From positions 1 through 5,925 of the forward strand of contig JACPKR010000061.1 in the NCBI GenBank assembly GCA_016186945.1: a stretch of DNA of 5,925 nt, given 5' to 3'. This stretch comes from Deltaproteobacteria bacterium. GTDB taxonomy: Bacteria > Bdellovibrionota_B > Oligoflexia > Oligoflexales > Bog-1112. Made by a program: the position numbers and the translations under genes. This document shows positions 1-5,793 of this stretch, piece by piece; positions within the stretch are counted from its first letter, which is position 1, and each line of letters starts with the position of its first letter. The notes under the pieces were generated by a model. That model searched no databases. It was not told where the DNA came from and saw only the letters and a program-made list of their open reading frames with translations.

Positions 1-100
1 CTCTTTACCGCGAGGTAGTGGAGAAGATAGGATTAACCTTGTGTATGGGTTCTCACTTACTCCCCGAGTAAGTGGGACCTTCTTCTCTAACTCAATTTTT
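1..100 (+). ncRNA. Possible 3' part of a structured RNA (unidentified), entering from the left edge
   Basis: No coding frame is convincing here, but the sequence is strongly self-complementary. Bases 1-9 pair with 14-23 (one bulged T at 19, two G.T wobbles) around a GCGA loop, which is a GNRA tetraloop on the plus strand. Bases 54-62 and 66-74 form a perfect 9-bp stem with a CCC loop; it extends to about 47-80 with wobbles and a bulged T at 50. A competing long-range pairing joins 21-27 (GAGAAGA) to 81-87 (TCTTCTC), with AGG 29-31 against CCT 78-80. A short T run lies at 96-100, but it is about 16 nt past the stem, so this is not a standard intrinsic terminator. I do not recognise it as tRNA, 5S, tmRNA, SRP or RNase P RNA. 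It could instead be a leader or attenuator, or chance pairing. The strand is inferred from the GNRA loop and the T run. Confidence 0.3.
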
Positions 101-229
101 CAATAAAGATCCCTTAGAGTTCTTTCTATAAAACCTCCCTAAATTTCTGATTCAAACTTGGTACTGAATTCCTAAAAATAGGTTAAAGTGAACTCAAAAC
201 TAAAGTCAATTTAATTTGGGAGAAGTACC
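101..229 (+). promoter_or_regulatory. AT-rich leader of the small basic-protein gene, with Shine-Dalgarno GGGAG at 218-222
   Basis: This stretch is AT-rich and lacks a coding frame. GGGAG at 218-222 sits 7 nt before the TTG at 230 and is the main reason for choosing that start. TATAAA at 127-132 resembles a -10 box but has no good -35. TAAAAA at 173-178 with TTCAAA at 151-156 (16-bp spacer) is another weak candidate. The ribosome binding site is well supported; the promoter positions are guesses. Confidence 0.4.
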
Positions 230-493
230 TTGGCCAAAAAAAGGAAAATGGGACGACCTCCTGCACCCTGGATGTATGATCTTGCGATGGGAAAACATTT
301 GAGAAGTGCTGAAACACTGAATTATGAGGACATTCGAACGCGGTTTAACGTATCGATACCAGCAGTTCGAAATTTCTGTGCGAAACTCAAGATAAAAGGG
401 GAATACTTTTTTGATGGAAAAAATGTTGTGAAAAGATACTCGGCGAAGAAACTTCAACAAGCAGCAAAGGAATATGTGAATCTATACAAATGA
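230..493 (+). CDS. Small basic putative DNA-binding protein (helix-turn-helix-like, AT-hook-like N-terminus)
   Basis: An 87-residue lysine/arginine-rich protein that I cannot assign to a named family. The TTG start is chosen for its well-spaced GGGAG site; ATG at 248 is in frame (Met7) but has no separate spaced site. Residues 3-11 (KKRKMGRPP) resemble an AT-hook, a GRP core preceded by basic residues that can lie in the minor groove of AT-rich DNA. Residues about 32-54 read like a helix-turn-helix: helix YEDIRTRF, turn NVS, then candidate recognition helix IPAVRNFCAKLK. A GEYFFDGKNVVKRY segment (57-70) could be a wing, followed by a C-terminal helix (71-86). There is no signal peptide or membrane segment, so it is probably cytoplasmic and nucleoid-associated. 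It is more AT-rich than its neighbour and converges on it with an 80-bp gap, so it need not share its function. A transcriptional regulator, excisionase-like or nucleoid-associated role are all possible. Confidence 0.65.
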   Translation: MAKKRKMGRPPAPWMYDLAMGKHLRSAETLNYEDIRTRFNVSIPAVRNFCAKLKIKGEYFFDGKNVVKRYSAKKLQQAAKEYVNLYK

Positions 494-519
494 AAGTTTC
501 GGGCCAAGAAGATATTAGT

Positions 520-537
520 GTCTCACCTGTCTCACCT
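520..537. repeat. Perfect tandem 9-bp duplication GTCTCACCT x2
   Basis: GTCTCACCT occurs twice back to back (520-528 and 529-537), followed directly by the palindrome TGGGCCCA (537-544). It lies in the 80-bp gap between two converging genes. GGGCC at 501-505 could pair with GGCCC at 539-543, but with a 33-nt loop and no T run, so I do not call a terminator. It may be a slippage product or a paired binding site. Confidence 0.6.
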
Positions 538-573
538 GGGCCCACCACTTCTAAATTTTCCTGAGCACCATTT

Positions 574-3500
574 TTAGGCTGCACTTTTTTCTTTGCGTTC
601 CTGGGATTCTTTCAGACGCTTTGCCGTGTTCAGGGCTGTCACAGCCTTTTCGCGCTCATTGTTGGCAGCATACGCGATCGCTAGATTGTAGTTTAATTTG
701 AGGGAATCGGGGACGAGTGATAGTCCTTGCAAGTATTTTTTGATCGCAAGTCCTAGACGGTTAAGTTTCTTGTAGGCAGCCCCGCTCAGGTTATAGGCAT
801 CTTCTATGTCCTGAGCACGTTTGCAATTGATGAGCGACTTACACCACTCCAAAGTTTTTTCATACAAGCCGTTTCTATAGCTAAGAAAGGCAAGCTTCTT
901 TAACACGTCGGGGTCGTCCTTGTATTCACGGTTGACCGTTTCAAACACGTACTCTGCTTTCAGATTTTCGCCCACAGCTATGAGGAATTTTCCCAGCGCA
1001 TCTCTCGTGTCCCGATTTTTCAGGTAGGGGGCGGATTTTTTATCAAAAAAGCTCCTCAGTGCTTCCTCATCCCCTTCCTCTTTGAGGAACGTGAAGATTT
1101 TCTTGAATCCTTCCAGCGAATCATGATCCGCGTCTAGGGCCTTATTCAAATCCTTCCAGCGTTCTTCTCCACTTTTTTCCTTTAGCGTCGCGATCGCTTT
1201 GGGAAGGGATTTCTCGAACTCTTGTTTTCCTTGGAAGTATTTCTTATGGAGGCCTTTAATGGGTTTTTCCAAGGCCAGAACCGCTTCGATCATTGCGTGG
1301 ATTTTCTTAAGGCTTTCGGGTTGATCGACAGGCCAAGCGGCAATGTCTTTTAGGGAGGCTTCCGCTTTCGTGAAAAGGTCACTCGCGTGACCGGACATGA
1401 AGGTCATTTTACCCAGGCTTCGCAAGTTAGCTTTGTCGGATTTCTTTTCTGTTCCGACAAGTTTTAGAAGATGCAGTGTCTGAGGCGTGAAGTTGTTAGG
1501 GCTTTTGTCAATTTCCGCTGCAATAAGAGGATTCAGAACTTGGGCCCCAAGGGCTTCGTAGTATCTCAGGACTTCGTCATGGTCCCTTTCTTCCTGAGAC
1601 CACAGTCGCGTGTTGAACAATTGCGCCTGGTTTATAAGTGTCAGAATATCAGCTTTGTTTTTTTTTAGCTCTTCCACCCAGGTGTTAACTTTGTTTTGAT
1701 TTTCAGGAGAGAACAAAAGGGGACTTGTAGCCGGAAGTTCCAGCTTTTCAAGTTTCTTCGGCTCCAACCAAGTCTGCACCGGGGAGGAGTCGGTTTCAGG
1801 GAATTGCTGGTCTCCTTTGTGAACCTCAGTCGCCCGGACAACGTGTTCTTCCATCCCCGACTGCGCAAGGTTAACTTGGGTGACGCCAAGAGAAACAAGT
1901 TCAGGCTCAATCTGACCCTCGAAGGTGACACCTTCCAGGGGAGTAGAGTTCTCCGAGGCAAAAAGTTGCTTCCCGGTCCTATTCAGAAGGTCCATTAAGT
2001 CGGTAAAACCGTCGCCTACCGCTTCACCCTCATCTAGAGCGAGAGAGTCGGAAAGTTCCTGATTGATATCTGCTGGCAATTTGAAATCATCTTCCGTCAA
2101 TTCAATGGGAGGGGGACGCTCTTTACGTGGCTCCTCTGGAAATGGGGCCTCCGTAATAGGTCGATCGGGAAGGGGCGCCTCGGTGACGGGGGCCTCCTTA
2201 ACAACTGACGTCTCCTCCAAAGCTATCTCGGGAAGGGGCGTCTCGGTGACGGGGGTAGGTTCATCGGGTGTCGCTTCAACGGTGGTTTCTTCCGCTCCTT
2301 CCGTCTCTTTCTGGCGCAGTTTAGCCTGAACGGTGTCTAACAATCGCAAGAGGAGTGGGGCCAAGCGGGGTTGTTTTCCCATCACCCTCTGTATGTATTG
2401 ATCGCCTTCCTCAGTCTGTCGCTTTTGTATGAGCCCAAGGCCGAGGAATATGGAACAGATCGGCCCATCAGGGAAGACTGTCATCCCTCGTCGCGCAACA
2501 TCTATAGCGTTATCAAGCCGCTCGTGAAGCCACAGCAACGCAGCAGCACGCGCGTAGGGCGTAGCGGGCCCAGATTCTCGCGTGAGATCAGAGACGACCA
2601 TCATATGATGCAAGGCTTCCCTGAGTTCATTCGCAGTAAAGGGAACAAACAGGAAACCATCGAGGCCGAGTTCGAATGCCATCGGTAGGTTTGCAAGTTC
2701 CTTGCGATCGATCAAGGCAAAGAACTTGCGATTTTGTCGCTTAGTGGCACTCATCAATTCCAGGAACTGCAAGAAGTTCATGTCGCTGAATACCGAGGAG
2801 CAGACAATCAGGTCTACTTCAGCTTTGCTTAGAAAATCAACTGCGTCTCGGCCCGATCGCGTCGCCTCACTTGTTTCGATCCCCATGTTTCCGAGACTGA
2901 CTTTCATGCTCGATCGCAAGTTCATGGAGTCTATGACGAGGTAGGCCTTTTTCAATCGATTCACGCCATAGATCTCGTCGCCAAGGTTTGCCGGAGGGAA
3001 GCCGAAAATCTTGATGGCAATGTCGGGGATGGACATGGCTCGCTGTTGTGCGATGAGGTGCAGTTTGTGAAGCTTGAGGAATTTCTGCACGTCCTCGGCT
3101 AAGGCAGGGTCGATAGTCAGAACGTCATTAAAACACTTGTTCGCCTTGTCTGTGTGGCCTAGAAAGGCGTGAAGCCGTCCCGCATCAAAGCAGGGTTGCG
3201 CAGCTTTACTGAGACTGAATGCCTTTTCGTAGTAGGTAAGAGCCTTTTCGAGTTGTTTAATAGATTCGTAATGATTCGCTGCGATTTCACTGTGAATAGC
3301 GAGATTCGAATAACTTTTCGCAGCAAATCTTTGTTCCCATAGATTCAGAAAATTGTCCAGGAAGCGGTTGGACTTGAAGGGGAAGGGGATAATACCGCTT
3401 AGTCCCAACGGGACGCAAGCGTCGATGTATTTGATCTGTTGTTCGCGTGTTGCAATTGCAAAGACGTGGATATTCTTCATTCTTGGATGCTTGCGTAATT

Positions 3501-3717
3501 CGGTCATGATGTTTTTTAGGGGTATATTGGCAACGTTAAGATCCGAGACGAAGAGAGTGACTTCTTTCCTCGACTCCGCAAAAGCTTGGAAGGCTATCTG
3601 TGCATTTCCAGTGGATTTTACAAGCTCGATACCGGTGTGTCTCAAGTCTGTGCCGATCTGATTGCGCAGACTCGGATTGTTGGTAAGTATAACGGCTGTT
3701 TTAAGTCGCTTTTCCAT
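574..3717 (-). CDS. Large receiver-TPR-receiver-TPR protein with two degenerate receiver domains
   Basis: A 1047-residue cytoplasmic protein with no signal peptide or membrane segment. Domains in order: receiver-like fold 1 (about 5-125); two TPR-like helix pairs (about 137-212); receiver-like fold 2 (about 256-373); further TPR-like helices (about 384-465); an acidic, proline-rich linker (about 470-560) with repeated P(V/I)TE(T/A)P(L/F)P units; a charged mixed region to about 675; a helical region (680-870); and C-terminal TPRs (about 871-1040). Receiver 1 keeps the phospho-acceptor position (D59) but has N13/N14 for the acidic pair and F112 where the KPF lysine belongs. Receiver 2 has D263 but S307 at the acceptor position and V358 for the lysine. 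Canonical phosphorelay is therefore unlikely. TPRs are protein-binding scaffolds, so a hub or adaptor is the likeliest role (inference). It lies 74 bp downstream of the HD-GYP gene on the same strand. The ATG at 3717 has only a distant, weak Shine-Dalgarno match; it is chosen because the first receiver strand (TAVILT) follows at once. There is no DNA-binding or catalytic output domain. Confidence 0.9.
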   Translation of the reverse strand: MEKRLKTAVILTNNPSLRNQIGTDLRHTGIELVKSTGNAQIAFQAFAESRKEVTLFVSDLNVANIPLKNIMTELRKHPRMKNIHVFAIATREQQIKYIDACVPLGLSGIIPFPFKSNRFLDNFLNLWEQRFAAKSYSNLAIHSEIAANHYESIKQLEKALTYYEKAFSLSKAAQPCFDAGRLHAFLGHTDKANKCFNDVLTIDPALAEDVQKFLKLHKLHLIAQQRAMSIPDIAIKIFGFPPANLGDEIYGVNRLKKAYLVIDSMNLRSSMKVSLGNMGIETSEATRSGRDAVDFLSKAEVDLIVCSSVFSDMNFLQFLELMSATKRQNRKFFALIDRKELANLPMAFELGLDGFLFVPFTANELREALHHMMVVSDLTRESGPATPYARAAALLWLHERLDNAIDVARRGMTVFPDGPICSIFLGLGLIQKRQTEEGDQYIQRVMGKQPRLAPLLLRLLDTVQAKLRQKETEGAEETTVEATPDEPTPVTETPLPEIALEETSVVKEAPVTEAPLPDRPITEAPFPEEPRKERPPPIELTEDDFKLPADINQELSDSLALDEGEAVGDGFTDLMDLLNRTGKQLFASENSTPLEGVTFEGQIEPELVSLGVTQVNLAQSGMEEHVVRATEVHKGDQQFPETDSSPVQTWLEPKKLEKLELPATSPLLFSPENQNKVNTWVEELKKNKADILTLINQAQLFNTRLWSQEERDHDEVLRYYEALGAQVLNPLIAAEIDKSPNNFTPQTLHLLKLVGTEKKSDKANLRSLGKMTFMSGHASDLFTKAEASLKDIAAWPVDQPESLKKIHAMIEAVLALEKPIKGLHKKYFQGKQEFEKSLPKAIATLKEKSGEERWKDLNKALDADHDSLEGFKKIFTFLKEEGDEEALRSFFDKKSAPYLKNRDTRDALGKFLIAVGENLKAEYVFETVNREYKDDPDVLKKLAFLSYRNGLYEKTLEWCKSLINCKRAQDIEDAYNLSGAAYKKLNRLGLAIKKYLQGLSLVPDSLKLNYNLAIAYAANNEREKAVTALNTAKRLKESQERKEKSAA
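2138..2255 (-). repeat. Imperfect repeats encoding the Pro/Glu/Thr linker of the large receiver-TPR protein
   Basis: Bases 2165-2192 and 2228-2255 match at 27 of 28 positions, offset by exactly 63 nt (21 codons). A more diverged copy lies at 2138-2160. They encode PVTETPLPE, PVTEAPLPD and PITEAPFPE in the acidic linker (about residues 489-528). The near-identity at the DNA level, including silent positions, points to recent duplication or gene conversion. Because the unit is in frame, copy-number change would alter linker length without breaking the gene. Confidence 0.75.
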
Positions 3718-3791
3718 AATTTGGGGATCTCGGGGGAGCGACGGTTCCCTCGCCCCCCCAAACCCCCCTCTCCCTAATTTATGAGATCGCC
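3718..3791 (-). promoter_or_regulatory. G-rich intercistronic leader with a perfect G-quadruplex motif (3747-3774)
   Basis: On the mRNA strand, four G tracts (3, 6, 7 and 3 G) are separated by three loops of exactly three bases (AGA, TTT, CGA), a textbook intramolecular G-quadruplex pattern. It sits between the HD-GYP stop and the ATG of the large receiver-TPR gene. TTTGGGG within the motif (minus strand of 3756-3762) is perfectly complementary to CCCCAAA just before the ATG (3720-3726), and two G.U wobbles could extend the pairing. GATCTC (3726-3731) and GAGATC (3783-3788) form an inverted repeat enclosing the region. The ATG lacks a close Shine-Dalgarno. Quadruplex and start-region pairing cannot coexist, so this could control translation (inference). 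It could also be a length-variable homopolymer region. Confidence 0.55.
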
Positions 3792-4868
3792 TCAGAAAGG
3801 ATGATAGCTCAGACCCGCAAGCTTACGAAAAACATTCATCACAATAGGGTCAAAGTCTTTCTCCAGCTGATTCATTGTTTTGATAGCTGTGCGTCTGTCC
3901 AGAGCTGGTCTGTCTTGTCGTGACTCGAGATAGTGGACAAACTTGTCGCTGATGGCAACGATAGAGGAGAAGATATGGATCCCGTCAGGATTTTTCTGAC
4001 TCAAGCGTCCTCTCTTTCCCAAGGGGAATCCGCTGCCTTCAAATTTTTCGTGATGTTCTGCGATGATCTTATGAGCTTCTTTGGGAAAGCGCACCTTGGA
4101 TTTGTTTTCCAGCTCGACTAGGTGTTCTTCACCAACGGTGGGGTGTGTCTCGTAGATCTTCATCTCAGACGCGGTCAGCGCTTTAACGTTCCAGTTGGGG
4201 AGTTCCAGGTGCAGGATGCCGATATCATGAAACATGCTTCCTACCGACAGTTTTTTCAGTTGATCATCGGAAAGTTTCAGTTCTTTTCCAATCGCGAGGG
4301 CAATCATAGTTACGAAGGTGAAATGGTCCGCAGCATTGCCGTCAGAAATCATGGACATCACCTCATCCACAATATCTCTAGCTTCAGTCATGCTGGCTAA
4401 CACATTAGTTGCCAGGCTTTCGATTTCCTGCACTAGTGCTTCGTCGACTTCCTCCATGCAGGTTAAAACTTTATCCGAACATTCTGCAAGTTTCAGATAT
4501 CCTTTTACAAATGTTTTGTCCCCCCCCGACGCTTCGATCCGTTTTGTACGGGCCATGGTGATATGCTTATGCATCTTCTCTTCATCTTCGTGCAGAATGA
4601 GAAGTTTCGAGCTGGATTTGATCTTTTGGGCAATACTGATGAGTTGCTGCTTGCGCTTGAGTTTTTCTGCCCTGTCTAATGCGGGGTTTACAAATTCAAG
4701 GATGTGCTCACTCCCCAAGAGCCAAATTCCGAAATTTACGGTTGCAATGTCGAGAGCTTGGAGAAGTCTGAAGTTGATTTCAATGAAGTCTTTAATTTTC
4801 TCAGGAGAAACAGTGATGGACGAATCTAATGTCTCCTTTTTGAACACAAATTTCTTACTATCAGTCAT
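3792..4868 (-). CDS. HD-GYP domain protein, putative cyclic-di-GMP phosphodiesterase (variant active site)
   Basis: A 358-residue protein with an unrecognised, mostly helical N-terminal region (about 1-170) and a C-terminal HD-GYP domain (about 175-350). HD-GYP proteins hydrolyse cyclic di-GMP using a metal centre. Visible ligand positions: H182, H214-D215 (FHDIG), H242 (THPTVG), H272-H273 (AEHHE) and D308 (AISDKF). The end matches the family pattern, with RPALDRRTA and a later DFDP motif. Deviations: the signature GYP reads G-F-P (G280-F281-P282), the HDxGK lysine is I218, and the residue four before H182, an acidic ligand in trinuclear-iron members, appears to be N178. It may therefore be active with altered metal use, or act as a c-di-GMP sensor. 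AGGA lies close before the ATG, supporting this start. It is the first gene of a probable minus-strand pair and is divergent from a receiver/TPR gene. A G8 tract (4520-4527) lies at codons 114-117. There is no membrane segment. Confidence 0.88.
   Translation of the reverse strand: MTDSKKFVFKKETLDSSITVSPEKIKDFIEINFRLLQALDIATVNFGIWLLGSEHILEFVNPALDRAEKLKRKQQLISIAQKIKSSSKLLILHEDEEKMHKHITMARTKRIEASGGDKTFVKGYLKLAECSDKVLTCMEEVDEALVQEIESLATNVLASMTEARDIVDEVMSMISDGNAADHFTFVTMIALAIGKELKLSDDQLKKLSVGSMFHDIGILHLELPNWNVKALTASEMKIYETHPTVGEEHLVELENKSKVRFPKEAHKIIAEHHEKFEGSGFPLGKRGRLSQKNPDGIHIFSSIVAISDKFVHYLESRQDRPALDRRTAIKTMNQLEKDFDPIVMNVFRKLAGLSYHPF
4520..4527 (-). repeat. G8 homopolymer inside the HD-GYP coding sequence
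   Basis: The coding strand carries eight consecutive G (TCG GGG GGG GAC, Ser114-Gly-Gly-Asp117). Indels in such tracts are a known route to on/off phase variation. A one-base change here would shift the frame before the HD-GYP domain begins. In this copy the frame is intact. Confidence 0.7.
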
Positions 4869-4904
4869 CGGTTCCTGCCTAGTCTGGATTGAAAGCTTGT
4901 TTTC

Positions 4905-4934
4905 TTATTGTAACACCGGTTTCTGTTATAATAG
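4905..4934. promoter_or_regulatory. Symmetric divergent promoter: inverted repeat covering -10 elements on both strands
   Basis: The arms 4905-4915 (TTATTGTAACA) and 4924-4934 (TGTTATAATAG) are inverted copies matching at 9 of 11 positions, with an 8-bp spacer. The right arm contains a perfect extended -10, TGTTATAAT (4924-4932), reading rightward to the receiver/TPR gene. The left arm contains TACAAT on the minus strand (4912-4907), reading leftward to the HD-GYP gene. The rightward -35 region is poor (CTTATT at 17 bp), fitting an extended -10 promoter. Each -10 falls near the other promoter's -35 zone, so the two may compete for polymerase or share an operator. The rightward -10 is strong; the leftward one and the operator role are inference. 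Confidence 0.6.
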
Positions 4935-5013
4935 TCAGAAAAAGGTTGGCTTGTGGCAAGGAGGTGGTTTGGAGGAAACTGCGCAGCTGGTTCCTCCAAG
5001 AAATCCCTTGGCG

Positions 5014-5019
5014 AAGGAG
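5014..5019 (+). promoter_or_regulatory. Shine-Dalgarno AAGGAG that favours the GTG start at 5026
   Basis: AAGGAG is followed by six bases and then GTG at 5026, a near-ideal arrangement. A competing full match, AAGGAGGT at 4958-4965, lies only three bases before an in-frame TTG at 4969. A weaker AAAGG (4941-4945) precedes TTG at 4951. The true start is unresolved between these. Confidence 0.55.
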
Positions 5020-5025
5020 AGTCCG

Positions 5026-5793
5026 GTGACCGAAACGTCTGCTGTTTTCAAAAATGCGATTGTGATTGAAGAAAGAACGGATATTCGAACCATTACCAAA
5101 GACGCCCTCAAAGAACTAGGCATCAACTCTCTTGCCTTTGACCGAGTCAAGGATGGGTTGACGTATTTAAAAACCGAGGAAAAACCTCCCGACTGGATTC
5201 TTAGTTGCGTTCAGACAGCCGATAATTCAAACGTCTTGCAAGTCTTACGTCAAGTTTTGCAAGACAAAAGGTTCCACAAAACAAGAGTCAGCCTGCTTGT
5301 TTTTAGGGAGGAATTTAGTTTTCTACCTCTCGCTTTTGAATTGGGCCTGCTCAGCTACCACACCAAGCCTTTCACAAAGGGCGAATTGCTGCAGGAGCTG
5401 AAGGAACTTCTTGGGGAGATATCTGCTGACTATTTGCAGCACAGCTTCATTGCAGCGAACTACCTGCGCAAATATCTTTCCGAGCTTGAAGACCCCAAGC
5501 CTTTGCTCAAATTGGAAGAGAGTCTTGTCAATTTTTTTCCAGATAAGCCGGAGTTGTTTGTCAAACTTTCCGAGGCCCTCTACCTGGCTGGAGAAACTGA
5601 GAAAGCAAAAGCGATCCTTGCCAATACGGACTATCAAAAACATGGAATTCCTGTCATCATTCCGGAGCTTGAGGAAGCGGTTTCAGCGGAAGGTGGAAAG
5701 GAGACGCGAAGCAGTTTTTCGACGGCCTACGGAGTGGAATCAGTGATGTGTGTCGACCCTGATGAAGCCATTCATAGGCAAGTTACTAACTGA
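5026..5793 (+). CDS. Degenerate receiver domain protein with C-terminal TPR-like helices; end possibly replaced by an IS
   Basis: From GTG 5026 the protein is 255 residues (274 if TTG 4969 is used). GTG is preferred for its AAGGAG site and because the first receiver strand (NAIVIEE) then begins about ten residues in, as in the neighbouring large protein. The receiver spans about 9-130. It keeps an acidic pair (E15/E16) and the KPF lysine (K114), but the acceptor aspartate is replaced by C61 (WILSC), so Asp phosphorylation is not expected. Residues about 130-205 form TPR-like helices (PELFVKLSEALYLAGETEKA). The segment LPLAFELGL...KPFT closely resembles LPMAFELGL...VPFT in receiver 2 of the 1047-residue protein, suggesting common descent. 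It has no output domain and is probably a cytoplasmic partner or adaptor in the same pathway. An extended -10 lies at 4924-4932. The last residues abut an insertion sequence, and the TGA may belong to it, so the native C-terminus may be lost. The upstream open frame to 4318 is antisense to the HD-GYP gene and was excluded. Confidence 0.82.
   Translation: MTETSAVFKNAIVIEERTDIRTITKDALKELGINSLAFDRVKDGLTYLKTEEKPPDWILSCVQTADNSNVLQVLRQVLQDKRFHKTRVSLLVFREEFSFLPLAFELGLLSYHTKPFTKGELLQELKELLGEISADYLQHSFIAANYLRKYLSELEDPKPLLKLEESLVNFFPDKPELFVKLSEALYLAGETEKAKAILANTDYQKHGIPVIIPELEEAVSAEGGKETRSSFSTAYGVESVMCVDPDEAIHRQVTN

Noticed and set aside
1-100. tRNA, 5S rRNA, tmRNA or SRP RNA
   Set aside because: There is no T-loop GTTCRA pattern, no CCA end and no family consensus that I can see; the stems alone do not identify it.
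47-100. Rho-independent terminator
   Set aside because: The stem is good, but the T run begins about 16 nt after it, too far for the standard form.
520-537. CRISPR-like repeat
   Set aside because: Only two 9-bp units with no spacer between them.
501-543. Terminator hairpin between the convergent genes (GGGCC/GGCCC)
   Set aside because: The loop would be 33 nt, the stem is only 5 bp, and no T run follows on either strand.
387-584. Minus-strand 65-residue frame overlapping the small basic gene
   Set aside because: It overlaps the small plus-strand gene antisense and the end of the large gene, and it has no recognisable domain.
674-2920. Over-represented GATCGC / GCGATCGC motifs, as in cyanobacterial HIP1
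   Set aside because: Only two full octamers are seen; this is too few in one window to claim a genome-wide signature.
1471-2944. Several plus-strand frames of 65-105 residues opposite the large gene
   Set aside because: They are shadows of the coding strand's codon pattern, with low-complexity translations and no ribosome sites worth noting.
4318-4968. Long plus-strand open frame upstream of the receiver/TPR gene, apparently making a ~490-residue protein
   Set aside because: It is antisense to the HD-GYP gene, its translation is Ser/Cys-rich without domains, and the promoter and ribosome sites lie at 4924-5019, so the true start is downstream.
5026-5793. Normal response regulator
   Set aside because: The acceptor position is Cys61, not Asp, and no output domain follows, so a standard phosphorylated regulator is not supported.
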